A stretch of DNA of 42,282 nt from VRUB01 sp046758085 (GTDB taxonomy: Bacteria > Pseudomonadota > Gammaproteobacteria > Acidiferrobacterales > SPGG2). The notes beneath the pieces were generated by a model. It did not search any database, was not told the origin of the DNA, and saw only the letters and a program-made list of their open reading frames with translations. How positions within the stretch are numbered: the stretch's first letter is position 1; the number at the start of each line of letters is the position of its first letter. The translations under genes were made by a program, and so were the position numbers. The stretch lies in NCBI GenBank assembly GCA_046758085.1, contig JBHHZP010000009.1, positions 1 through 42,282 on the forward strand. The letters are read 5' to 3'. This document shows positions 35,286-42,282 of this stretch, piece by piece.

Positions 35286-35891
35286 TCAGTCCGGGCGAAC
35301 CATCTCAAATCGATCCTTAACCGTCGCGTAGCCGTTGCCGGCGAGCCGGCCAACCGGTGCAAGCGCAGCCGTATCGATACGCCCATCCTGATACACACGC
35401 TTGCTCACATGAATGCTGAGCACTTCCCCCAGTATCAGATTACCCGCCAGCGGTTCCGTGCCAAGAGAAATGATGTCACGCAGGGCGCACTCGAAATTTA
35501 CGAGTGAATCGGCCACGCGCGGCGGCTTGACACAGCGGGAAGCTCGCTGCGGAAGCTGGGCAACGTCGAACTCATTGACATCACTGCCATAGCTCCCGCT
35601 GGTCTGATTCATCTGCGCGGCCAGATTCTCACTGACGATATTGATTACGAACTCGCGTGTCGCCCGGATATTCATCAGCGTGTCCTTCTCGGTCGCATCA
35701 GCCCTTCGCAGCGGCGAAAAACACAGTATCGGGGGCCGCACACTGGCAACCGTGAAGAAAGAAAACGGTGCCAGATTGAGGTTGCCCGCGGGGTCCATCG
35801 AAGACACCCAGGCAATCGGTCTCGGCAAGATTGCGCCTATCAGGATCTTATAGAGCTCGCGACTGTCGGTATCGTTTGCAGAGATATCCAT
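35286..35891 (-). CDS. Flavin reductase family protein
   Basis: This 201-residue protein has the flavin reductase-like FMN-binding fold. The N-terminus YKILIGAILPRPIAWVSS and the following LAPFSFFTVASVRPPILCF are the conserved FMN-contact blocks, and FVINIVSE follows as usual. The family includes NAD(P)H:FMN oxidoreductases and FMN-binding proteins of unknown role; the substrate cannot be assigned. It lies on the same strand as the DUF1684 and M14 genes but is separated from DUF1684 by only 25 bases, so co-transcription is likely. Confidence 0.87.
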   Translation of the reverse strand: MDISANDTDSRELYKILIGAILPRPIAWVSSMDPAGNLNLAPFSFFTVASVRPPILCFSPLRRADATEKDTLMNIRATREFVINIVSENLAAQMNQTSGSYGSDVNEFDVAQLPQRASRCVKPPRVADSLVNFECALRDIISLGTEPLAGNLILGEVLSIHVSKRVYQDGRIDTAALAPVGRLAGNGYATVKDRFEMVRPD

Positions 35892-35916
35892 TCAATTAAG
35901 TAATCTGACCTCGAAT

Positions 35917-36576
35917 TCAATGATCGAATTTCAATTCCCCCGCGGCCACCGCGAAAGGAAGCCGATTTTCCGGTGGGGTTAGCGGGCAGGACCAGCCAAA
36001 ATCGTAGGCACAGGACGGATTGTAGGCATAATTAAAGTCCAGGACGATCTTATCGCCAACCACGCCCAGGTCGGCGCCTTTGATCGTGTCGTATAAGTAG
36101 CGCCCCCCGCCATACGTCCCGTCCCCATTCGTCGAATCCCCGAACGGCAAGAAAAGCCCTCCGCCATACCCCTCGATCCAGAAAATACTCAGTGCCGCCC
36201 TCCTATCAGCCAGTGCAAAATCAACTCGACCGACACGCGTATAACGCAGGGCACCCTCTACCGCGAGCGCAACCTCGAATGATTTCTCCTCGACGTCTCG
36301 TTGAATTTCGCCTAGCACGCGATAGGTTAGGTCAAACGGATAGTAGCTCAAGGCGCTGAACTGGGAGCGTCGCACCGGGGGAATGGGGCTGTCCGGGTGG
36401 GTCGCGAACAACGTATCGCGGGCCTTGCGGAATTCCTCCGCCGCCTGGGCTTGTCCGTCAACCGACACGGCGCGCACTGGAACATATAACTCGGACACGG
36501 CACGACGCCAGCGCGCCAAACTAAATGGGTCGCGAGGGGCCAAAGCCGCTGTACCCTCCCCTTTCGTGATGACCAT
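35917..36576 (-). CDS. DUF1684 protein
   Basis: This 219-residue protein belongs to DUF1684. The C-terminal signature is clear: GGGRYLYDTIKGADLG, then LDFNYAYNPSCAYDFGWSCP and PPENRLPFAVAAGE. These blocks form a beta-rich fold of unknown activity. The two cysteines in the SCAYDFGWSC segment are conserved. No signal peptide is evident at the chosen ATG, although relatives are often secreted. It is flanked by a flavin reductase and an M14 deacylase on the same strand. Confidence 0.86.
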   Translation of the reverse strand: MVITKGEGTAALAPRDPFSLARWRRAVSELYVPVRAVSVDGQAQAAEEFRKARDTLFATHPDSPIPPVRRSQFSALSYYPFDLTYRVLGEIQRDVEEKSFEVALAVEGALRYTRVGRVDFALADRRAALSIFWIEGYGGGLFLPFGDSTNGDGTYGGGRYLYDTIKGADLGVVGDKIVLDFNYAYNPSCAYDFGWSCPLTPPENRLPFAVAAGELKFDH

Positions 36577-36639
36577 ATCGCTCCTGGCAACGCCCCTTAC
36601 GGTTGCGATGAGCCCCTTCCCGCATCCTGCGGATCAGGA

Positions 36640-37719
36640 TCATTCCATTGCCTGTTCGGCGCATGGCGAGTCCATCGTTGCGCTCACGTTCGCGCCGGCC
36701 TGAGCGTCATAGAACTCTTTATAGCGCTCCATGAGATAGCACAGGCAGTCCTGTCGAATGGCCTGTGCGCTCAGTGTCAGCATGGCCGGAATGACGGGGG
36801 CCGCCGTGCGGATTTCACTGTTCTCGAGATTCAGGAAGCGCTCTGTCACATTCTGACCACACTCATCATGCACATCGAGACTCGCATGACTGCCAGGGCG
36901 AACCCAACCAAGCGTTGTATCGACAGGGAGCTCGCGAAAGTTCAACGTATCCAGGTCGTCGACGAGTCTAACATCCAGGTTATCATCTCCAAAACCGAAG
37001 CTTATATTCGCAGGGACCTTGACAATCGCGACACTGTGAAACAGGTCTATATCATGCGGCGATACCGGGTGATCGGGTATCGCCGAGAGGTGCAGACATG
37101 CATCCACATACTCGAGCGCATGCTCGACGCCACGCGATTGGCCTGGTTGGCCGCACTCGATTGTCACCGCCGGACAAAGCTTTGAGAACGCTGCCACCTG
37201 CACCCCGTTCGGTTTGAGAAAATACACCACAGTGCGGCCAAAGAGTGTCGCCAGATGCAAAAAGCGATGATCGGTGCGCTTGATGCTTGCGTAATGCGGG
37301 TTGATGCCGGTGGTATTATGAATGTCCACGCTCGCGAAGACTCCGCGGGCGCGTATATCGTCCATGACTTGCTGCACCATCTTGTGCTCCGGCAAGCCCT
37401 CTACTGCAGCACCACCTTCCCAGATGCGATTGTAATCCGGCTGCCCCGGCAGAAAACGCTCACGATAACGAGCCGCCATGACGTTGCCGATGAACACTGA
37501 CAGCGCGCGCGGCAGCGCCTGCCCCCGGTACTTGCGCAGCAGTGCGCGAACGGCTAACCAGCCCGTGTCCTCATTGCCGTGCAGAAGCACGGATACAAAA
37601 AGAGGTTCCGGCCGCCGGCCGGTAAGGTGGATCAACGTCGGGCCTGCAAGCACCTCGTACAAACGCGGCACATCGAGCTCTAATAGTCCAGCTGGAAGCG
37701 TGTCGACGACATGTAACAT
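36640..37719 (-). CDS. M14 family succinylglutamate desuccinylase/aspartoacylase-like
   Basis: This is a zinc carboxypeptidase-fold amidohydrolase of the AstE/AspA subgroup. Zinc ligands are visible as HGNE (47-50) and H134 in VDIHN, and the catalytic glutamate is E188 in TIECGQPG. The NVMAARYRERF and NRIW segments match the substrate-carboxylate site. The 359-residue length is normal. The substrate is probably an N-acyl amino acid or small peptide but cannot be named. Upstream on the same strand lies a decayed glutamate-cysteine-ligase-like gene, suggesting that the two once worked together on a glutamyl compound. Confidence 0.86.
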   Translation of the reverse strand: MLHVVDTLPAGLLELDVPRLYEVLAGPTLIHLTGRRPEPLFVSVLLHGNEDTGWLAVRALLRKYRGQALPRALSVFIGNVMAARYRERFLPGQPDYNRIWEGGAAVEGLPEHKMVQQVMDDIRARGVFASVDIHNTTGINPHYASIKRTDHRFLHLATLFGRTVVYFLKPNGVQVAAFSKLCPAVTIECGQPGQSRGVEHALEYVDACLHLSAIPDHPVSPHDIDLFHSVAIVKVPANISFGFGDDNLDVRLVDDLDTLNFRELPVDTTLGWVRPGSHASLDVHDECGQNVTERFLNLENSEIRTAAPVIPAMLTLSAQAIRQDCLCYLMERYKEFYDAQAGANVSATMDSPCAEQAME

Positions 37720-37729
37720 TCAGATTTCC

Positions 37730-38500
37730 CGCTCGCGCACGGGTGCACCGCCCGGCAGATTCTCGCCATAGGCGGCGAGCGTTGTACGCATATCTTTTTC
37801 TCTACTCAGCCACATACCCTCGTTTCCAGATCGCACCGTGACGTTCACTGCGCAGGCCTTGTTTCATCACATTCAGATACCACTGAATAGCCAATATCCC
37901 TCATCCCTGTTTTCATAACCCTGGGCCCAGACCGCGAGCAACAGGCGATCCCCCAACAATGAGCGAAGCCGCTCTTGCTTGCCTTGCAGCCAGGTAATCT
38001 GCGCGTCTAGGCCGTCCTTATGCGGCAGCAAAAAAGTTGGCACGTGCCGGCTCGAACGGCGGCTGGGCTTCTGGTGCTCGCGCGTGGTTGACGAGCGTCG
38101 TCACCAGCCCGAAGAACAATGCTGCGCGGGCGACGATGTCCATTATACCGGGCCCCGCGGGTGCAACGCGATGCTCGATGCGAAAATGAGGCCGCCCGTA
38201 CCAGGAAAAGCCGGCCAAAGGCTGGTTTCAGCACCGGATCGTACCGCTGTGCTGGTGCAAATGCGCGAGCTTGCCCGGATCTTCAGCCATCATCGTCGGT
38301 GGCAACGTCGGGTAACGCACCGGATTTTATTGGAAATATTCCGGCGGGGAGCGCCTGCGCGAGTAGCGGTATACGGGTCTCGTCCCATCGACCGAGCCCA
38401 CAGAAGCACCGGGAGCTGGCGCTCGCGGCCGCCATCGGGGCCGACAAGATAAAGGCGGCATTATCGTTGCGTGCCGCACCTCTGTGAGCGACCAGCTCCC
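37730..38500 (-). pseudogene. Decayed glutamate-cysteine ligase-like gene (3' part)
   Basis: The gap between the M14 gene and htpG contains family-like protein segments in shifting frames on the minus strand, in the right order: RWDETRIPLL; MAEDPGKLAHLHQHSGTI; LAGFSWYGRPHFRIEHR; KDGLDAQITWLQGKQER; WYLNVMKQGLRSERHGAIW; and TLAAYGENLPGGAPVRE just before the M14 start. They match the C-terminal half of the GCS2-like carboxylate-amine ligase family. At least three frameshifts are needed, and a TGA (38228-38230) stands where the family has tryptophan. The N-terminal half, with the ATP-binding core, is missing. The gene is dead and partly deleted. Confidence 0.75.
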
Positions 38501-38531
38501 GGGGATGCCGGTACCGGTGTCATCATCGCCC

Positions 38532-38560
38532 CCCTTGAATCCGGCCACGGCAGGCATTAG
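38532..38560 (+). promoter_or_regulatory. Candidate sigma32 promoter for htpG
   Basis: CCCTTGAA is an exact heat-shock (sigma32) -35 sequence. The expected -10 CCCCATNT is only partly matched by AGGCATTA about 11 bases further on. The position, about 50 bases before the htpG ribosome binding site, fits a heat-inducible chaperone gene. Confidence 0.4.
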
Positions 38561-38608
38561 TAATACGTAATTGGACAGTAGCCACTGACTAAGGAGCCCG
38601 TTAGCCCG

Positions 38609-40489
38609 ATGAGCGTTAAAGCACACAAAGAAACCCTCGGCTTTCAGACAGAAGTCAAGCAACTGCTTGATATCGTTATCCACTCGCTCTACAGCAACAA
38701 GGACATTTTTCTGCGCGAGTTGATCTCAAATGCCTCGGACGCGGCCGATAAGTTGCGCTTCGAGGCACTGTCCGATGACGCGCTCTACGAAGGCGACACC
38801 GGCCTCAAGATCCACGTGGCGTATGACAAAAAGGCCCGCACGGTCACTGTGTCGGACAATGGCATCGGCATGTCGCGCAGCGAAGTCGTCGAACATATCG
38901 GTACCATTGCCAAGTCCGGGACGCAGGAGTTTCTCAAGGCGTTGACGGGCAATCAAGCAAAAGATGCGAAGCTGATCGGAAAGTTCGGGGTAGGTTTCTA
39001 CTCGGGGTTCGTCGTCGCCGACAAGGTAACGCTCATCTCCCGCCGCGCCGGTCTCGGCCCGGAGCACGGGGTGCGCTGGGAATCGGACGGCCAGGGCACG
39101 TACACGCTAGAAACGCTCAAGAAATCAGGGCGCGGTACGGATATCATCCTCCATCTGCGCAAGGGCGAGGACGAGTATCTGGATGGCTACCGCCTGCGCT
39201 CGATCATCCACAAGTTCTCCGACCACATCAGCCTCCCAATCCTCATGAAGGCGGAAGACAATGACAAGGAGGAGACTGTTAATCGCGCCTCGGCACTGTG
39301 GGCACGCCCGAAAAAAGAGATCAAAAAGGAAGAGTACGAGGAATTCTACAAGCACGTCGCTCACGATTTCGAGCCGCCGCTCGCCTACGTGCACAACCGG
39401 GTAGAGGGTAAGCTGGAGTATATCTCGCTGCTCTATCTCCCCGTGCGCGCGCCCTTTGATATCTGGGATCGCGACCGCCGCCGCGGCATCAAGTTGTATG
39501 TGCGGCGCATCTTCATCATGGACGATGCCGAGCAACTGATGCCGAATTACCTGCGGTTCGTGCGCGGCGTCATCGATTCGAGCGATCTGCCGTTGAATAT
39601 TTCACGTGAAATCCTCCAGCAGAGCAAAACCATCGATACCATTCGCGCCGCCTCGGTCAAAAAAGTACTCGGGCTGCTTGAAGACCTAAGCAAGAAAGAG
39701 CCCGACAAGTATGCCACTTTCTGGCAGCAGTTCGGCAAGGTTCTGAAGGAGGGTGTAATCGAGGATACGGCCAATCGCGAGCAAATCGCGCGACTTTTGC
39801 GTTTTGCCTCGACCCACGCGGACGAGGAGAAACAAGACGTTTCGCTGGCAGATTATGTCGGGCGCATGAAAGAAGGTCAGGAGAAGATCTATTACCTCAC
39901 AGCCGAGAGTTTTACAGCTGCCAAAAACAGCGCCCATCTCGAGATCTTCCACCAGAAGGGCATCGAAGTACTGCTGCTGTCCGATCGCATCGACGAGTGG
40001 CTCGTCATGCATCTTCTCGAGTTTGAAAAGAAACCTTTGCAATCGGTTACCCAGGGGGCGCTCGATCTGGGTAAGCTTGAGACCCAAGAAGACAAGGCGC
40101 AGCGCGAAGAAGCCACCGCCAAGCACAAAGACTTCATCGAGAGAACGAGAAAGGCGCTCGGCGACAAGGTTAAGGACGTACGCATTTCCCACCGACTCAC
40201 CACGTCCGCGACCTGTCTGGTCTCAGACAGCCAGGCCATGAGCACCAATCTGGAACGAATTCTCAGGTCAGTGGGTCAGGAGGTTCCGACCAGTCAGCCG
40301 ATCCTGGAGGTCAATCCCGCGCATGCCATTATAGGACATATTATGGTGGATGCCGATGACAAGCGATTCAGCGAATGGGCACACCTGCTCTTCGATCAGG
40401 CGTTGTTGGCCGAGGGCGGACAGCTCGATGATCCCGCCGGATTCGTCCACAGGATGAATGAGCTATTGTTGCAGATGACAAGAAAATAA
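38609..40489 (+). CDS. htpG: Molecular chaperone HtpG (Hsp90)
   Basis: HtpG is the bacterial Hsp90, an ATP-dependent dimeric chaperone. The GHKL ATPase domain has catalytic E37 in FLRELISNASDAADKLR, D83 in SDNGIGM and the lid GKFGVGFYSGF. The middle-domain arginine loop LPLNISREILQQ and the C-terminal dimerisation domain follow. The 626 residues match E. coli HtpG (624). AAGGAG lies 12 bases before the ATG. The gene is single; its promoter region overlaps the 5' remains of the ligase pseudogene on the other strand. Confidence 0.97.
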   Translation: MSVKAHKETLGFQTEVKQLLDIVIHSLYSNKDIFLRELISNASDAADKLRFEALSDDALYEGDTGLKIHVAYDKKARTVTVSDNGIGMSRSEVVEHIGTIAKSGTQEFLKALTGNQAKDAKLIGKFGVGFYSGFVVADKVTLISRRAGLGPEHGVRWESDGQGTYTLETLKKSGRGTDIILHLRKGEDEYLDGYRLRSIIHKFSDHISLPILMKAEDNDKEETVNRASALWARPKKEIKKEEYEEFYKHVAHDFEPPLAYVHNRVEGKLEYISLLYLPVRAPFDIWDRDRRRGIKLYVRRIFIMDDAEQLMPNYLRFVRGVIDSSDLPLNISREILQQSKTIDTIRAASVKKVLGLLEDLSKKEPDKYATFWQQFGKVLKEGVIEDTANREQIARLLRFASTHADEEKQDVSLADYVGRMKEGQEKIYYLTAESFTAAKNSAHLEIFHQKGIEVLLLSDRIDEWLVMHLLEFEKKPLQSVTQGALDLGKLETQEDKAQREEATAKHKDFIERTRKALGDKVKDVRISHRLTTSATCLVSDSQAMSTNLERILRSVGQEVPTSQPILEVNPAHAIIGHIMVDADDKRFSEWAHLLFDQALLAEGGQLDDPAGFVHRMNELLLQMTRK

Positions 40490-40613
40490 CATGTTGACCA
40501 TACGTCACGGGTTGATAAGCGGATCATTATCACCGCGCACACAGCCGTCCTGAGGTATTATATTTGCGTGAAGCGATGCACGCAAGGCATGATACTTTCA
40601 AAATGCGGTGCCG

Positions 40614-41249
40614 TCAGAACTTTACCGCGTAGTGGCGTTTGAACCTGAGAACCTTTTTGATATAGCGTCGCGTTTCCTGGTAGGGCGGTACTCCCTTGTA
40701 TTGCGCAACTGCGGTTTCACCGGCGTTATACGCAGCGAGCACTAGAAGGGTCTTGTTGTTGTAGCGTTCGATAAGATCCTTTAGGTATTTAACAGCCGCT
40801 CGTACGTTCTGGACCGGATCATAGATATCCCGCGCACCGTAACGTGTAGCCGTCGTCGGCATCAGCTGCATAAGCCCCGATGCGCCCTTGCGCGACGTGG
40901 CATACGGATTGAACGCTGATTCCGCGTGCATCACCGCCTTGATCAGGGCCGCATCCACCCCGTAGGCACGTGCCATCTTTCGAATCAAGCGATCGTACGA
41001 AGACGGATCGCCACGGTACGCCGCGTTGCCCGCCCGGGCCGCGGTCGCCACACCTCGCAGATCCGCCGTCTTGCGTACCAGCTTGTACTCACTACCGCGT
41101 ACGGCATGATCGCTGTACATCCACGATCCGTTCGGCGCCTGGTACACGTAAAGCGCGGCGTTGGCCGCAACGCTGAGCACTGATGTAAAAAATAAAGCGA
41201 GAACTAAGAAAACGTACCTGACTGTTTGCTGCACCGCTCGTCCCACCAC
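40614..41249 (-). CDS. Lytic transglycosylase with DUF4124 N-terminus
   Basis: This is a secreted or membrane-anchored peptidoglycan lytic transglycosylase. An N-terminal signal-like helix (residues 11-32, VFLVLALFFTSVLSV) is followed by a DUF4124-like segment (YVYQAPNGSWMYSDH). The SLT domain then starts near 85 with catalytic E110 in MHAESAFNP, GLMQLMP (125-131) and AAYNAGE near 170. The length of 211 residues suits the small single-domain class. The start is GTG; a second GTG five codons later is also possible. It points toward htpG and is not in an operon. Confidence 0.9.
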   Translation of the reverse strand: MVGRAVQQTVRYVFLVLALFFTSVLSVAANAALYVYQAPNGSWMYSDHAVRGSEYKLVRKTADLRGVATAARAGNAAYRGDPSSYDRLIRKMARAYGVDAALIKAVMHAESAFNPYATSRKGASGLMQLMPTTATRYGARDIYDPVQNVRAAVKYLKDLIERYNNKTLLVLAAYNAGETAVAQYKGVPPYQETRRYIKKVLRFKRHYAVKF

Positions 41250-41537
41250 GGGGCCCCGCTATTGTTCCGTCACAAGGCGCTTGGGTGCACAGGCCATGCC
41301 AGCCTCACCCCACTGCGGATGTATTCCTAACATACTGATTTATTGTATATTTTGTGATTCCAGACACGAGGCCGAGGCGCACCCAGATACCGGGCGAACA
41401 CATTGCGTCAGTGGAGTTGACCCCCCAGGGCGATTGTCACGACGCAGCGTTGGCGCGTGCGCAGCGCGATCAGGCGGGTGAAGCGGGCCGGGCTAACGGC
41501 AAATAGCCGATGTCGCCGCGAGCTGTTGTTGGAATTC
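41250..41537. other. Intergenic region upstream of the transglycosylase
   Basis: I see no gene in these 288 bases. An AT-rich island at about 41331-41360 (TTATTGTATATTTTGTGATT) contrasts with the GC-rich surroundings and is the likely promoter region of the transglycosylase; on the minus strand it offers TACAAT as a -10 but no good -35. Confidence 0.4.
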
Positions 41538-41708
41538 CTAGCAGGCCGTTGAAAAACTATTTTCAGCGGCCTGCTAGCGTGGTGCACGGAGGCACCGCAC
41601 ATCTTTCGGGCACGTAAGTGCTTGAAAGATGGCGCAGAGCAAAAACCGCGCTTTTTTGCTCTGCGAGCTGAGAAAGGCCAAGGACGGACTTTTTCAGCAT
41701 CCTGCTAG
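41538..41708 (+). repeat. Multi-hairpin interspersed element, copy B
   Basis: This 171-base element begins CTAGCAGGCCGTTGAAAAA and ends with the near reverse complement TTTTTCAGCATCCTGCTAG, giving terminal inverted repeats of about 19-21 bases. Inside are three further strong stems: CTAGCAGGCCG...CGGCCTGCTAG near the left end, CATCTTTC...GAAAGATG with an inner GCAC-GTAA-GTGC, and GCAGAGCAAAAA...TTTTTTGCTCTGC. The right terminus overlaps the stop codon of the EmrE-type gene. Copy A at 34978-35147 is in the opposite orientation. It carries no transposase, so mobilisation in trans or an RNA role is possible. Confidence 0.8.
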
Positions 41709-42034
41709 TGGCTTACGGTCTTGGAAAATACATTGATCACAACCACACCGGATATAATTAATGTCATACCCAGGACGGCAGGGATATCCGGAATCTGCCT
41801 GAAAAGGACTGCCCCCACCATCGCTATCAAGACGATACCCATGCCTGCCCATACCGCGTAGGCGATCCCGACCGGGATATTTCTGAGCACCAGCGTCAGG
41901 CAATAAAAGGTCACTCCGTAGCCAATGATGACGAGCGCGCTCGGTACAAACTTCGTGAATTCCTCCGACGCCTTCAAGGCACTCGTGGCGATGACTTCCG
42001 CAATGATGGCGACAGCTAGATACAGATAAGCCAT
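41705..42034 (-). CDS. emrE: Small multidrug resistance protein, EmrE-type
   Basis: This four-helix proton-coupled exporter of the SMR family has 109 residues (EmrE has 110). The essential membrane glutamate is E13 in AIIAEVIATSALK, and IPVGIAYAVWAGMGIVLI carries the conserved tryptophan of the drug pocket. It works as an antiparallel dimer exporting quaternary cations. Its TAG stop codon lies within the terminal CTAG of repeat copy B, so that element seems to have landed at the very end of the gene. Whether it acts as EmrE or as a guanidinium-type (Gdx/SugE) exporter is not certain; sequence details favour EmrE. Confidence 0.9.
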   Translation of the reverse strand: MAYLYLAVAIIAEVIATSALKASEEFTKFVPSALVIIGYGVTFYCLTLVLRNIPVGIAYAVWAGMGIVLIAMVGAVLFRQIPDIPAVLGMTLIISGVVVINVFSKTVSH

Positions 42035-42282
42035 ATTTCTTCTCTACAAGCCCTGGGCCTTCCTGGAAGCGGAAACGTCTCACATACATCACCGTAGTAA
42101 CTCTTGTTCATTGCTTATGCTCCTCGTGCTTTAACGACCGGGCGTCGTCGAAAGGCAACAAGCGCAGGAACGAGTTGATTCCGATTTTTCCGTCGAACCC
42201 GTCTTCCGGAGTCAATGTCTGGGTTTACGCTGTGAGCGCTCGCGGCGTGGTTTTGCCTGATTTACTTTTATATTACGTCCCT
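42035..42282. other. Right edge upstream of emrE
   Basis: No gene is recognised here. The region should hold the emrE promoter. The final bases TTACGTCCCT are the reverse complement of AGGGACGTAA, whose first nine bases also occur at 48-56 near the left edge. Confidence 0.4.

Overview
The window reads as chromosomal DNA of a gammaproteobacterium, probably an uncultured or environmental lineage. It is moderately GC-rich and gene-dense. Several gene orders are typical of Gammaproteobacteria: hda / CDP-alcohol phosphatidyltransferase / purM-purN, rpmB-rpmG next to radC, coaBC-dut-algC, and apbC / metG-rsxB-nth. No rRNA, tRNA, CRISPR array, prophage or complete insertion sequence was found. Both ends of the window carry short pieces that may belong to one dispersed repeat.

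Layout. 1-5.5 kb: hda, a pgsA-like gene, purMN, a Nudix hydrolase and a three-histidine-box fatty acid desaturase with an unusual C-terminal domain. 5.6-9.6 kb: an HNH endonuclease, rpmB-rpmG with a clear terminator, radC, coaBC and dut. 9.9-14.7 kb: a membrane diguanylate cyclase lying exactly between dut and algC, then algC, an M48 protease and dcd. 14.9-21.2 kb: apbC, metG, a soluble RsxB-like ferredoxin without the rest of Rnf/Rsx, nth, a FIST-domain protein and a DUF1841 gene broken by one in-frame stop. 21.5-24.6 kb: an arsenosugar-type radical SAM/Cys-rich protein facing two rSAM/selenodomain-associated glycosyltransferase-like genes, then gloA. 24.7-29.3 kb: the arginine genes argG and argD-argF, separated by a 36-residue membrane peptide and a PuuD-like membrane protein. 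29.4-34.9 kb: a lone Fe3+-type ABC ATPase, a FimX-like REC-PAS-GGDEF-EAL protein and an Atm1-like ABC exporter. 35-42 kb: flavin reductase, DUF1684, an M14 deacylase, a decayed glutamate-cysteine-ligase-like gene, htpG, a lytic transglycosylase and an EmrE-type exporter.

Most genes are housekeeping: purine, pyrimidine, CoA and arginine synthesis, DNA repair, translation and Fe-S carriage. Cyclic-di-GMP signalling appears twice. The most interesting material is between the genes. A ~170-nt element made of several conserved hairpins occurs twice, in opposite orientations. Arrays with a strict 7-nt period but unrelated unit sequences lie at gene borders at four places, and one of them forms the C-terminus of ArgG. 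A terminator-like hairpin sits between a good sigma70 promoter and the argD start codon. Two genes are broken (DUF1841 and the ligase relative).
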